A stretch of 64,000 nucleotides of DNA from Lindgomyces ingoldianus (GCF_010093535.1 NW_022985168.1:706650-770649); one strand, 5' to 3'. Shown: positions 41,888 to 54,344, numbered from the stretch's first letter. A program made the numbers and translations. The notes: generated by a model from the letters alone, not told the origin.

Positions 41888-44800
41888 GCTAAAATGGTAC
41901 TCTAGCGGTTGAAGTATTTGGAAGTGTCGACGCTTAAATTAAGAAAGGGAAGACGAATTGGAGATCTAGACGAGGGGTCAACAGTTCATATTTATCTAAT
42001 GCACCTCCCCTCCTGCACAACAGCAGCTAATGAAGCCATTGATAACGAGCCTGTGTGACAGTCAGCAGGAGCTCACAAAGCACGACACATTCTATTGAGG
42101 TTACTAATAGCTCCACTACCAAGGATGTAGCTAGATTGGCTGCTTTTCCCTCCGAAGCCTTGGCATCGAAACCATGGACATGACGTGGAGCGCCGTGATT
42201 ATTGGAGGACGAGAGAAAAGCGGCGGAGAAAGCGTCGAAGTTTGATGCATAAGCAACCTGAGTAATCATCTTTTCTGGGTCGGCCAATGAGCGCTCCAGG
42301 TCTGAACTCCATTCTGCCAAGATGGCTTGAAACACTTCATTCTCCTTTCAGCTTAGCTCGCCATCTGATTTTTAATGCCGTTCAAATATCCGCGAAATGA
42401 CGTCGTCCGCTAAAGGAATCTCACCATTTCACCAGGTGTTGCACTTTTCGTCCGTTCCTGGAATCATCGAATTGTGGAGACGGGGACGGATATTAGAGGG
42501 CTAGCAAATTCGCTTTATAAATACCATCTCTTACTTCCGAGTCTAGTGGAAGGTTCGATGCAGGGACAAACAGCCCCAAGGTTCTGCTGGGCGGACTTAT
42601 CGACTTGACATCACTTGGTTGTTTGTTAACTTGAGTTATTAAACTATTAATGCCGGTGAGAAGATATTTTAGGCTTGTTAATGTAAGTAGTTCGACTGCT
42701 AGAAACATGCAGGAAAAAAATAATTGTGTTTGGAGTATATTTCTTCGACTGCACAGTTAAATTTTTCGAGGCCTGCATATCCTAGCTGGTGTTTTGCAAT
42801 AGCAAAAATTATATCTCGATGACGTTATAATACAACTAGAATCAAAGGTGGGGCGTCCACAAAGGCCTAGGTGAGGCAGTCACAGTCCTGCTCCCAATCA
42901 CGTCCTGAGCTTGACGGTTTTCGGGGAAAAGATCGTAGCTGGAAGGTGATTTCAAACCTCCTACACATTGGTGAGCCTGCCGAAGAGTGGAAGAGATAAG
43001 ATTCTTATTGTAGAGATCATCTTATGGAGCTTGTCAGGACAGTCAGTTTTCTAGAACTGCTAAGGATCTCTTCAGCGCTAATCCAAAGTGGACATGTCTG
43101 CTTATGAAATGTCTCTGCATTGTTCCCAGCCGTGTTAAGAAAACACAAGCCAAATTCGTTTTGGATATGCTGAGGGGTGTTTTCGGTCATAGAATACACG
43201 AAAATGGTGAGGTTAGAGTTGCTCTATACTCTCTATTCTACGTTACACTGCCCTATACCCTACGCTCTCAATTACCTCTCAGAACCCCACGCTATTGACC
43301 ACGATCTTTCTCCGCACCGCCACAAACCTCAGTATCTAGAAACTGGCCCATCGATGTCTCTAGAAGGTCACCCTCCAACCCAATACATATTTGCCGCCAA
43401 GCCCATTTGATAAGCTCAACCTCGCCCTACTCTAGCGGATTCCCGATCTCTTATTTGAGCGTCACGCTTCTTTACCTTTCATTCAAGTCTACTCAACTAG
43501 ACCATTTCAACTTCATAAATAAGCACTTCGAACGCCTAGTCCTCCGATTACAATATTGTTGAACTCAGATCGCGTACTCGATCCTCCATAGGGACATTCC
43601 TCAATTAACACGGCGAGGAAGTTAGGATCACCATGATGAATAAGACAGACCTCAACACGAATAGCCGTCTCGTTACAGCCACATCCATGGCGGAGATCAC
43701 TATCCCTTGCACACAACTGATTGCCGCTGCCGATCCTCACACAAACTCCAAGCGTTCGGAGCTAGTGACGAAGTTGTGGATTAGCAGGAGAAGTGTGAGA
43801 AGGCGGAAAATGGAAAGACGATTTTCATGGGTCTTAGGGGGGCCGAGCAGAAGTTTGAAGAAAAGAAGGGCCCCTCAGGCTCCGGCAGACAACTATGATA
43901 AGGTGTTATAAAGTCTAATAGGCAATTTAATTCGGAAGCGGAGTATTCCCTCCTAGCGTGACACAATGTACACACTCACGCGTAGAATTTGGAAAGTAGC
44001 TAGGTATAGTGGGCAGGCTCCAAAGACAATCTAGAGGACACTGATAAGGATGAATACAACAACCCATTGATAGCAAATCACACAGTTAGCCATTCAAATT
44101 ATCATAGATCATATGCATCGTTCGCCAAATTTGCTGTGCCGCTTCCGTGGTGCAGTGATTTATGATATCTCCCTATGCTTTCATGTACATTCAAGGGTGA
44201 GTTGATCATCCCGTGTAGCCTGGTCCTTCACTTTCATCACCCCATAACGCGCCAGTGGCCCGTGCACATTACATTTACTCAGCTCAGCGCTGCGTTGCAA
44301 TATATAAGCGAGAGTGTTTCCCTATCCTCCTCCTACTCTTCCCACGGACATGTCTCTTTCAACGAGAGCAATCTCCAACAATGGGCTGCTCGCTGCTGGA
44401 CACCAGCACTCCTTCTACACCTATAGATCCTCCCATGACTAGCGCTACATCTGCAGACAAGCCATAGTAAACCGCGTGTCGTCCCTATCTTGTCATCTCG
44501 AGTTCAAACAGATTCGGAATTGCGATCAAGAAGAGAGCCTGTACAATTTAGTTGTGCTACAGCGTGATTGCGCAGTTCACGTCTATGGGTACAAAGATGA
44601 GATCCACAAAACTAGGCACGCTACTATACCATCGTCCCTCAACTCGTAGCCGACGGAATTGTAACAATGCATCAATTCAATCCCATGGCGGTACTGTGCT
44701 GTGCAATGTCCTGCATACCCTCCATGCTCAAGGAAGCCTAGCTGTCTTGCCCTGGTTCGAAGATCCCTGCTCCTCCTTATCTAAAATGGTCAACGGCATG

Positions 44801-46082
44801 CGTTTAATTAACGCCGACACCATGCGGGCACCGTTCTTCAACTAGAATATCCGCCAGTATCTGCAGGGCGGAGTTATGTGAAGTCAGACGGTGTTTGCTA
44901 TGTGCTTTCTAGAGAGTATAGAAGTACCACGGTATCTCTGCTACGTAGTCTTCGCTTTTTCAGGCCCTGGATGTTTTCCTTGGAACAGGTAATGAGATCT
45001 TTGCAGCGTGTTTTCTTGAACATACATGGTAGTGCATGTAGAGCGGTCACAGAGCGGTCTTCCAGCTTCTTGAAGAGACCAAAAGTACCAGTGAGTACTC
45101 CCTCAACTTTTCGCAGCATCTATCCGAAATTAGTAGTCACCTACGCCGTCAAAGAAGCAGCTCGGGAAAACCATAAAACCGTTTGGTCTTGCGAGACAGT
45201 AGGGAGAGGATGGAAGATTATGTGGGGCCAACGGCGAATATAGGGGTAGAGGGTATAAGAAATTGTGTTTAAGAGGTTGTTGGGGCCTTTCTCTCTTGTG
45301 TTCTGCTAAGAAGTTATTGTGTATTGCTTTTTAGTTGCATAAGAGGGCCAAGCAATTCTATGTTATATTCTTCCTCTAGAGGAAACGGTGGAAGAAGTAG
45401 AGTATTGAATAGGCCAGGTCGATGATGACCGCAATGCCGGTAAATTTATAATCTTGGACACAGAAGGTAATGCGGGTGTAATTTCTCGATAGAACCCAAA
45501 GCACGCTTTGATGGACGAGCACTCTGGATCTTGGATCTGTCCAAGCAGACGTTCTCCAAATACTTGGAGAAATAGCCCAATGTGACGCTTATTCTATGAG
45601 AAGGTTATGAAGAGGTAAGGCTGACACAGAATTCCAATTAATCGCCTAGATTCTAGGAAGGATGCTGGAAGTGTGCCGTTCCTCGGGCAGTTCACGTAGA
45701 AGGAGCCGCCAAAGAGTTCATGGTTCCCTATCCATCGTGGTGCAGTAGGAGAGAATTATTGTGAGAGATGATGAAAAGTTAGAATACTGAGTGGACATTA
45801 TTAGGAATTCCAAAATTTACTAGCACAAGCCCTGGTATTTCTAGAGAGGTTAAGTAGATACCAAGACGTATTGCTAGTATTCCGGGACCGGGGAATTGCA
45901 TATAGACTTGCGGTAAGATTAGAAGCATATAGCATGTTACATAGATTAGTAGATCAAACATATCTAATTACCATAAAAACAACGGAGATCGGCATGGAAA
46001 CCGTTCCAGCTACTAGCTTCTAAAAAAAACACCAGCTGTATTAGCCATCTGCCAGTTAGCGGAAAGAGAAATGCGAATGCGA
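41888..46082. other. 4.2-kb gene-free interval
   Basis: No gene of known type on either strand. A TATATAAG box at 44301-44308 precedes a 28-codon frame at 44381-44467 (MGCSLLDTSTP...), which could be the first exon of a lost gene. Protein-like but stop-interrupted text appears at 44640-44840 and 45430-45720, with no family match that I can make. Confidence 0.4.
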
Positions 46083-48475
46083 TCAAAGAAGCCTCCTCTG
46101 CTTCATGGAGCCCGAGCCACCTCCTTGAGATGACCCCTCGTAAGTGTCATAAGTTGGAGAACGCTGATGACGCTTTAAGTTTGAACATGGAGTCTCCTGT
46201 ACGATACTGGAGTCTGGATCTTGTTCCGGGGTGTGAGGATGCAAGTTCAATGCTAGATGTTCATCTGAATAGACAAGCCCAGGGCTTTCTTGATCAAAAT
46301 TTCCACTCGATTTTATAGGGTCCTCGTCGGCATCTGCATATCGAAACGCCCCCGAGGGAGCATTTATTTGATCCAGAGAATTATCGATTGTATCTTGGTA
46401 CGATTGGCGAACAAGGAAATCGTCCACGCCGGAATGATTGTAGTAAGATTGGGGCTGAGGCTCCGAGTCTTCAAACTGGGAATCTTCGTACTCCTCAGCA
46501 ATAGCCGGCAGAAGCGTGTTTGTTCTCCAGTTCTGAGATGCCGCGAGAGTTTTGTGGATATCGTGAGTCGGAGTATTCCCCAGTGGTGGAGCGAAGAGGC
46601 GAGATACGACATCCTGACTTAATAAATCCCCTGAGACTCCATTCGCTGGCAAGTCTGCCGTAATCTTCGAGATAGATTCAACCAACCTGAACACTCTACG
46701 GCGAGGCTGCCAGTCTCGGATTGCTCTCTCATAAAGAGCATCAAATTCTGCAGCGTGGTATTGGTTCGAAAACCATGGATGAGCTAAGGCTTCAGTAGCT
46801 GACATGCGATCTTCTTCCTGAAGGATAAGAAGACTCTTGATGAAGTCCTTCGGCCGTGACCCTACCTTACTCCATATTTGATCATATTGATCGTCAAGAA
46901 TACGGAGATCGCACTTGGAGGCAAGAGAGAGAATGACCTTGCCTGGGTTTCGTTCATACGCAGGATGAGCTCGATTGGTGAACAGAACATCACCTGAAAG
47001 GAGGGCCACGGTAATAGATCCGACTGACCACATATCCACGGCCTTAGAGTACCCATGTTCAGCAGGGATAGTCTTGTTGGCCTTGTGAATTTCGCTAAGA
47101 TCAACAATATCAGCATCAGGCATCAGGCAGTGAAACGGGACGTTATGAACTTACGGTGCGGTGAACTCATACGTCCCAGCAAGAGAGTACATCCGTTGTT
47201 TCTGGGATGCTTTAAAGGATGTCGTATTTGACTCCCTTGGAAGAAACCTGGCATTCCCAAAATCAGTGATAACAACCCGAGCTCCGTCGTCGAGGGAAGT
47301 CATCAATATATTGTCCGGCTTGAGGTCTCGGTGGACGATGTCATGCTCGTGGAGATACTCAACGCCCTTCAAGATTTGCCTTACGATGACGGCAGCCTCA
47401 ACATCGCAAAGACGGCCTCCTTTGTACTCGATGTAGGAGAAGAGATCGCCACCGGTGACAAGTTCCTGGAATATATAGCTATTTTGTTTATGAGAAGGCG
47501 GCACAGGAATTGGTTGAATTGACTTACATGCTGTTGGAACTCCAGAACACTTTCTCAAGACTGATGATATTTGCCTACAGCCTCTTAGGGTCTGGTCAGG
47601 GGGTTTCAATTGGATTCTTACATGGTTTAGATCCTTTAGAATGTCAAACTCTCGAAAGCACTTGTTCACCCTCGTTGGCCATCTCTTTCGCCTCTCGGAG
47701 TTTGATGTCGGCAACTTTGAACTGGAAAGCGGAAGACGTGAATATAGATGACGGAGATCAATGACTTTGCAAGCAAGCTGGCGCTGTGTCTTCTGTTTAA
47801 TAGCCACCATGACTTTCCCATACCCGCCTATGCCGAGAACGCGACCAGTTATCAGATATCGAGGCGCAAAAAGCTGGTCGGCATTAGTGAACGCTCCACA
47901 TACGTCGAACGCAGGTTTGTGTATTTACCTTCTTTTCTCGCTGTTGCACTGGGCTCAGTTCAGTTTCTTTCACAGGAACGAGTGAGCAATAGATCAGCGT
48001 CACGAAGTCTGAGATCTGTAGCTCATCTCCATCATCCAGGAGAAAGGAGCCATTCTTTCGACCCATCTGAATCCATGGGCCTTGAGAGCTCGCACATTCA
48101 GTATTGCTTTTCTTTAAGTAAGTGCCATTGGTCGAGACATCAGTAGCGTAGACGAAAGGCGGAATACCGGCTACAGGGTCTTGTTCGTATAAGACGCAGT
48201 GTATTCGAAGGTGTCGATTTGAGATGCATCTATCCAGCCAGTGATGTCGGCTACAATCGTTAGACGATCAAGCCATCAATGGGGCGACCGAAGCAATTAC
48301 CAGAGTGCAGGATTTCTTCCGAGATAGAATTCCTCGTTTCCTCGAACTTCAATATGGGATTGAGTTTCTGCAGAAGCCGTTAGCTGCAACCGCAGTGCCA
48401 AGAAACGGGGCCCTCACCACCTGGATCGCCACCGTTGAGTCGAACCTCTAGGAGGGCTACCACTTCCCCCGACAT
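46083..48475 (-). CDS. mek1: FHA-domain serine/threonine kinase, probable meiotic Mek1
   Basis: Exons 48475-48418, 48367-48301, 48250-47929, 47873-47622, 47574-47528, 47478-47155 and 47094-46083 give 693 residues, with every joint closing the frame. The FHA phosphothreonine-binding domain shows YLGRNPAL, SNRHLRIHC and ATDVSTNGTYL. The kinase domain has LGIGGYGKVMVAIK, ACKVIDL, HEHDIVHRDLKPDN, ITDFGNARFL and GTYEFTAPEIHKANKTIP. This activation loop and the SKAVDMWS motif are unlike Chk2 (GTPxYVAPE) and fit the meiosis-specific FHA kinase Mek1, which enforces interhomologue recombination. A 260-residue tail follows, Ser/Pro/Gln-rich and ending QRRLL. Alternative: a divergent Rad53/Chk2. The start codon is 370 bp from that of eL41 on the other strand. 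Confidence 0.82.
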
Positions 48476-48845
48476 TCTTCCACACTCCCCACTCTTCAAC
48501 CCCTAACCAACAGCTTTGACTTTGCTCGGGTGGGAGAGGAGGTTCCGGGTTGAGGCTGGCGACTGATGTCGTCGGCTGGAGTTATCCACATTGAGACTAG
48601 CGCACAGACTAAGCGAAACTCCGCACATAGGCCTTTGTCTGCTCACCCTTCACCTTCTCTTCTACAACCAACGACACTCATCTCGAAAGCGACGTAAGTT
48701 TACCAATTATCCCCTTCAATCAGTCCAAAAGTATCAATTGAGCATGCCTATACTGTTTTCTTCCCGTCTACGCCCATTTCCCTCAAATTTTTGAGCTCCA
48801 AAAATTCCCTGCTAACCTTTCTCGCTCAGTCAGCCAGCCGACAAG
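48476..48845. promoter_or_regulatory. Bidirectional promoter, mek1 / eL41, with likely 5' UTR intron
   Basis: A 370-bp divergent interval. On the eL41 side a splice donor (GTAAGT at 48694) and an acceptor (cag ending at 48837), with the branch-like gctaac at 48811, outline a 144-bp 5' UTR intron. Such leader introns are common in ribosomal protein genes. The pairing of a constitutive gene with a presumably meiosis-limited kinase is notable. Confidence 0.6.
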
Positions 48846-48976
48846 ATGAGAGCCAAATGGAGGAAGAAGCGAGTTCGTCGTCTCAAGCGTAAGAGGAGAA
48901 AGACTAGGGCCCGCTCGTAAGCTCTTCTCGTCCTCTTCTCCATTAGTAACACCTCTGACAGCCCCGCAGCAAGTAA
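48846..48976 (+). CDS. rpl41: Large-subunit ribosomal protein eL41 (L41)
   Basis: The smallest eukaryotic ribosomal protein: 25 residues, basic, a single helix in the 80S intersubunit bridge eB12. Exons 48846-48916 and 48970-48976. The peptide begins MRAKWRKKRVRRLKRKRR and ends TRARSK, the universal eL41 sequence. The 53-bp intron has a GTAAGC donor and CAG acceptor and splits the penultimate Ser codon (TC|C), leaving only Lys and the stop on exon 2. Without splicing, the frame would end with TAA inside the donor after 24 residues, losing the final Lys. The start is fixed by homology. Too short for ordinary gene callers, hence easily missed. Confidence 0.95.
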
Positions 48977-49283
48977 TCCACTCGATCCTCAATCTCAGCT
49001 CCCACGACCATAACTCACCAAACAATCAACACACAACGCATAACCAACCACAAAAATATTTCCAACTAACGGCTATTGGCAACTCTACTTTCTACTGCCA
49101 ATGTCAATCCGGTTATCGGTCTTCCTCACGCGATAGATCATATGAACTACCACAAGGCCGGTATGGATGGGAAAATTACTGGATGAAATTGAGTGGGGGG
49201 AAATCATGGGAAGCTGGTCAATGCTTCATTGAGGACATTTCGGGAGTTCACTTGAACACGTTACTATCTCAGATGTGCAGGTT

Positions 49284-49595
49284 CTAACACCGGCGAGCTC
49301 TTCTTCGAGCTCGCCTTTGGACAGGTGCGTTTGTGCCATGTGGATTTGCTACTTCGGAAATCAATGCACTTTCCACGACAAACTGTTGTTCTTTACACTC
49401 GTGATATTTAAGTGAGATGTAAAATGCTCCTGCTCCTTTGGTGAGCGCAACCCAGCCTTCTCTCGTGACCTGAAGATATGCTTCGTCTTCAGAATCTGCG
49501 CTCTCGATTAGATGTCTAAACAATCTTCCCAACGTCAAAAACCATTTCAGCAATTGACTACAGCGATTTGGACCCAGATACCGTAAAGACCTCAC
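49284..49595 (-). CDS. Hypothetical 103-residue protein
   Basis: Uninterrupted frame starting MRSLRYLGPNRCSQ, with an acidic patch (ESADSEDEAYL) and an Arg-rich end (RRARRRARRC) that is encoded inside the inverted repeat. Its middle reads as a plausible globular segment (GWVALTKGAGAFYISLKYHE). I recognise no family, and no intron or promoter supports it. It could be an orphan gene or chance. Confidence 0.3.
   Translation of the reverse strand: MRSLRYLGPNRCSQLLKWFLTLGRLFRHLIESADSEDEAYLQVTREGWVALTKGAGAFYISLKYHECKEQQFVVESALISEVANPHGTNAPVQRRARRRARRC
49292..49315. terminator. Perfect 9-bp inverted repeat with 6-base loop
   Basis: ggcgagctc, ttcttc, gagctcgcc form a strong potential hairpin about 315 bp after the eL41 stop and about 730 bp past the STE3 stop. 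Fungal nuclear genes do not normally end at hairpins, so a termination role is unproven. Confidence 0.35.
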
Positions 49596-50044
49596 ACCAT
49601 CCCCGACGGAAGGTCACGGTACAAGTCTAACAGTTACAGTGAAATGTGTCCATGTTAAAGTGTTTCAACGTCCACTCAAACAATCACTAACACGATCAAG
49701 CAACACAACTCCCAAGAATTGTTCCATTAAAGAGAGGAAGAAGTAAAGTTATGATCCACATCCCGTTCGTATCCACCAAACCCAAAAATATACATCCACC
49801 AGAAGATTATTTTTTTCGTACACGAAACCGACAAAGCCTACTCTCAGGCAACATACACACCCTAACTGAACCTACAGATCTACATCTGACAAACCCTTAA
49901 GAGAAAAGAAAGAGAAATACGACGTCAACGCATTATTCGCCATCCTGTCCTGGGGATATCAAATTGAAATGTATGTCCTCGTTCTGCCCTGTTCTGACCC
50001 CATGTTTATTCCTTGTCGCCCTTTATTCCATATGTTCCGCGCCA

Positions 50045-51585
50045 CTATACTAGGAACTCTGGACTCTGTTCCTTGTTCGGACTTGTGTGTGCTTCGTTGT
50101 TCTGCCGGACTTCTCGGATGACATATACACCGTTGCTAGCGGGAAACCTGGAGGCTTGCCGGCTGTTGGAGGCCCAGGCATAGGTGTATACGCCGGGGAA
50201 GTTGGTGCTAGCAGATATCATCTCGCTCTCCACCAGGTCGGCGGTTTTGTGGTGGGAGGATGGGAGGACAGTTGGTAGGTTACCGGTACGGCCGCGCGTT
50301 AATAGACGGCGAAAGAATAATGGTTTCTGTGACACTAGTGCTGCAATGCATGCACTACGTGGGAGAGCTGGATTCACGGTCGAAGCTTGGTGGAAGTTTT
50401 GAAAGCGGGGAGTGGTCGGTGAAGACACCGATATAGAGCTATTCATAGTGTTCGACGATAACGTCTCGATGCCAGATTCGTTTTTTGAGGAAAAGCTCTT
50501 CGCCTTACTTCTAATTGAGAACCACGACTTCCTCGCAAACGAAGAACTGGTTGGAGTCGATGCCCCACTCACAGACTCCTTGTGTAGGCTGGGGAAGATC
50601 TTGCCCAAGCCCATGGCACACAGCATCCTCTTGTATGTGTTATTTGCATCCGTTCCGGTACCAAAGACGAAGAAAGTGAGGTAGCCGCCAGCGATCTGAC
50701 CCCATTTGTCTACTCGGATTTGGCCTGCCACGGGGGCTTTTATAATGCTGTTCCAATCTGGTCCATGAACTCTGCTCCAGACAAAAGGCCCTTGGGTTTG
50801 TGAAGCGTTGAGGTAGAAGATCCAGATTGAATAGGGGAGGAAGATGACGATGATTATCATGGACATGACGAAGAGGCGCATGAAGCGTGACTTAGTAGTA
50901 TTTCGAGCGGCGATTAGGCGGTGGAAGTCTTTGCGGTATCGGTAGAGCCGCCATACCAGAATGCCTGAGCACAGAGTGAGATTTCGGGTTGGTGGATGTG
51001 AAGCAGAAAGGTGTGAGACTTACCTGCATAATACGAACCGATGAGCACTGTGATAGGGGTCCACATGTGGATTAACACAATACTTAGCCAACTCTCATCC
51101 AAGGCAACGACGCAGCCGGAAATACCGAAAATCCAGTATCGAATCGGTTGGACGATGTAGTATATGAGGGCCATCAGCAGCGGGTAGCCCCAGCACCACA
51201 AGCCATCCAAGGCCTTTTCCCTTACTCTCTGGCTTTGAGTCGGAGCCACTGTAATGTTTCGAGTATCCATGACCTTGGCGAGCTTCCTCATGACCATCAT
51301 CACGGCTGCTGGGAGACCAATACCGAAGCTTAGAAAGACTCGTACTTCGACATCGCAGAGGCCGTTGCCATCCCACCAGTGATCAATATCGTCCGTTGGC
51401 CATATGAGAGGATTGGTGAAGTTAAAGAAGTTGGCGAGAATGATCCAGAGAATGAGAGACCAAGCTGCTATATTGTGCTGGGACATGTGCCATACCAATG
51501 GTGGGATGTCCAAGAGTACAGCAAGCAGAGCTAGGACTGGGAGAATGACAGCGTTAGGGTAGAGGTAGTTTCCAAACGTCAACAT
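50045..51585 (-). CDS. ste3: a-factor-type pheromone receptor, STE3 family GPCR
   Basis: Exons 51585-51024 and 50964-50045 give 493 residues; the 59-bp intron joins GSYYAG to ILVWRLYRYRKDFHRL in phase. The N-terminus is extracellular and very short (MLTFGNYLYPNAV), as in STE3. Seven membrane segments fill residues about 8-280. Family marks are LLDIPPLVWHMSQHNIAAW, the loop GLCDVEVRVFLSFGIGLPA (helix 3), GLWCWGYPLLMALIYYIVQP, and the intracellular loop 3 basic run before SRFMRLFVMSM. The Trp-rich extracellular loop 3 has FVWSRVHGPDW. A 200-residue Ser-rich cytosolic tail (FSIRSKAKSFSSK) could carry desensitisation sites. It receives the lipid-modified pheromone and signals through the mating G protein. 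Equivalent to Neurospora pre-1 and Aspergillus PreA. Confidence 0.93.
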
Positions 51586-52926
51586 TGTGCAGTTGGTAGG
51601 AAATGAGGAGCTCCGGTGTGGATTTGGAAGGTGCAGGCCAAAGGGTTGGCAAAGTTTGAGTTTCCTTTACGCTCAGGGAGAAGAGCTAGATCATTCAAAA
51701 CTATCTTAAGTGGGCAAGTGTCAGTCTGGTTGCAGCGGTAGCGTTTTTGTTAGGTCGGGCGTAGAGAAGGGAGGACCTCCTAGGCGGTAGAGTTCGTCAG
51801 GCTGAGGATATGAAGGAAAAGACCAAAGGAATGGGTTGAAGGAGTAAAATATGAAGAGACGTGTAGAGAGAAAAGGTGGTGAGCTTACACCTGCTCGTTA
51901 TCTATTCTGCGACACTGAACAGGACTTTTTCGACTCAATAAGACTCTATAAGAGACCATGTTCCACTTGATGACGAAAATCCTCAGTGACACTGGGACAT
52001 TCCTCGTCCCCGGGCTCATTAGTTGCATCAAGAAACGAAGCCATTGAGCGCTTCACTCAATAGAGATGAATTAAAATGTCCCTTGGGCCGGCCGTGTCCA
52101 AGGTGGTCATGGTGCCTCTGAAACCTCATGACTTGCCGCATTTGGTTCTGAATAAAAACTACAACCGGCTAGTAACTTCTCAATAGAAAACGCGCTCAGG
52201 GGACGTCAGACACTCATTTAATAAAGAGACATTCAGCTCAAATTATTTTAATCGCCTTTTTCGCCTTGGAAGGAAAGTTCTGTGGCTTAGCCCCAAAATG
52301 CGCGCACGATATTGGCTTTTCTTAGAGAGTCGAGCCGCAGCTGAGAGGGACGCCCAACGCCCGGTACAAGTACAATACCTGAGACAGTTGGCAAGAGAGA
52401 CAGAATTTATGCAATGGCTCGAGAAGACGATTGTGACCTAAAATGTTACGCATATTGAAGATAGACGGATTCTACAATATCGTGAGCGTTACCTCGATAT
52501 CTCGCTTACAGGTAGGACTAAAAGAAGTTCTGAAGGTTTAAAGTATGATATTTATTTGATTCCTTTAACTAAGGTTGAGAGGCCGAGGTTGTAAAGGATA
52601 AAGATTGTTGCATGATGTACAGTGATTAATGCAGATCATAGAAGGAAGAAGTGGTTCCATATAATTAACCGAAATAGGAATAGCGTGTGATGTAGGGCTG
52701 AGCCATTCACCTCTCGGCATTCCGTCGCAACCTTGAAGTTACAAGGCTCGACATGTGAGAGTCTCGCCACGAGTCCAATATGCGCCTTCAAACCCGCCGC
52801 CTTCTCACGAAGCGTGGATTGGCTTCACTTGTGACATCTTCCGCCCTGACATTGTAGGCCTCAGGCTGCAACGCACTCGAGCATCCGCGACCCTCGGCAT
52901 TTGTTCCGTTACTTCCTATTACCACC
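51586..52926. promoter_or_regulatory. Divergent intergenic region, ste3 / membrane protein
   Basis: 1.3 kb without a supported gene. A 47-codon frame opens at 52298 (MRARYWLFLES...) and continues past a stop with charged, protein-like text to about 52590; I cannot assign it. The 5' UTR of the next gene probably starts after 52700. Confidence 0.35.
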
Positions 52927-54344
52927 ATGGCGGACGGCGCGCCTCCCGAAGGCCTTGCGACAAGCTCGCAGATACATCCCCTTCTTCGCCAGAGGATGTT
53001 GAATCGCGCCCCTACATTCTCAGAAGGCGCACATTCTATTCCACCCCTTCGCCGGCGCAGCTCAGTGCTCTCTGAATACTCGGACACGCGACACTCCTTT
53101 CGCTCTTCTACTGACAATCTTCTTCGACCTGGAGGACACAATATGGATACATTGACTTCTTCGGATGAGCCCTCGGTCTGGCATTCAGTTCCGCTCGCTT
53201 TCGCGATTCTTCCCGCCGTTGGTGGCTTGCTCTTTCAAAACGGAAGCTCGGTTGTGACGGATATTCTGCTGCTAGCCTTTGGGTCCATGTTCCTTAATTG
53301 GTGTGTGAGAGCGCCTTGGTATGTCTAGATGTTGATACTGTAATTTCCTTCCCCCGCTCAACGGTACGCAGGGATTGGTACCACGCTGCCCAACAAGTCC
53401 AGTATGCCGAGACTGAGTCGTCACAATCCAACGACACGATATTCGAGGAAGATGAAGACGGCGAGGAAACCCAAGTTGATGATGATCGAACACCACCAGA
53501 ACCCCCACCATCCGAAGGGGCCACGAAACCGGAACAGTGCAGTGCACAACCCACGATGACAGAACAGAGCGCGGCTCAGCGTGAGCTAGGAAGAGAAGAA
53601 ATCATGGCGTTGATCGCATGCTTCATAGGCCCGATTTTGGGAGCGTACCTTCTCCACACAATACGGTCGCAGCTCACGCGACCTTCCGAAGGGTTGGTGT
53701 CCAACTATAATCTTACCATCTTCGTTATGGCAGCAGAGCTCCGTCCTGTCTCACATATAATCAAGCTCAAACAAGCACGGATGGTCCATCTACAGCGCAT
53801 AGCCAGGCCAGATGTTGACCCCAAGGACAGACTGACCGTGGGCGATGCTCAGGAGATATCAAAACGTCTAGCAGATGTTGAGGCACAGTTAACAGAGCCG
53901 ATTAATAACAGCGACACGCAGATAACAAAGATCAGTGCCACTGTGCGGCAAGGTTTGCAGCCGCAGCTAGATGCCCTCAATCGCGCTGTCCGACGATATG
54001 AGAAACGCCAAGCGGCTCAGTCTATTCAAATCGAGGCCCGCTTTGCTGACCTGGAGATACGCCTGAAGGATGCCCTTTCCCTAGCTGCAGCGGCTGCGAG
54101 AACAGGACAAAAGCCTGGCGTGGTTTCTATGGTCCTGACCTGGATCACCAGCCTGGTGATGTACTGGATTCAAACGACCTGGGCCGTTTTGACATATCCT
54201 TTCAAAGTTGTGGCGGCCGTCGCCCTTGAGATTAAGTCTCGATTCTTCAGGGCCGGGCGTCAGCCCAGAAAGCGAGTCAAAGCTCCAAACAATGGCCATT
54301 CTTCAATGCCGACACCTCGGATGCAGTCGAGAAGTGGAAAATGA
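52927..54344 (+). CDS. Conserved fungal membrane protein with coiled coil, unknown function
   Basis: Exons 52927-53318 and 53372-54344 give 454 residues; the 53-bp intron rejoins APW to DWYHAA in phase. Residues 1-85 are polar and Ser/Arg-rich. A paired membrane region follows (SVPLAFAILPAVGGLLFQNG and LLLAFGSMFLNW). After an acidic linker (EEDEDGEE), a second membrane segment reads MALIACFIGPILGAYLLHTI. A long coiled-coil stretch (about 285-385) comes next, and then a C-terminal hydrophobic stretch, VLTWITSLVMYWIQTTWAVL, before a basic tail ending in RSGK. The plan suggests an ER or nuclear-envelope scaffold. I cannot name a function; relatives are annotated only as hypothetical proteins in ascomycetes. 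Confidence 0.8.

Larger units (their letters stand above)
48977..50044. other. Intergenic between eL41 and STE3
   Basis: Contains the 3' UTRs of both flanking genes, a perfect inverted repeat (49292-49315) and a possible 103-residue frame on the minus strand (49595-49284). Otherwise nothing. Confidence 0.45.

Noticed and set aside
44740..44775. tRNA-like string ctggttcgaagatccc
   Set aside because: Resembles a T-arm, but no matching acceptor, D-arm or anticodon stem could be folded around it.
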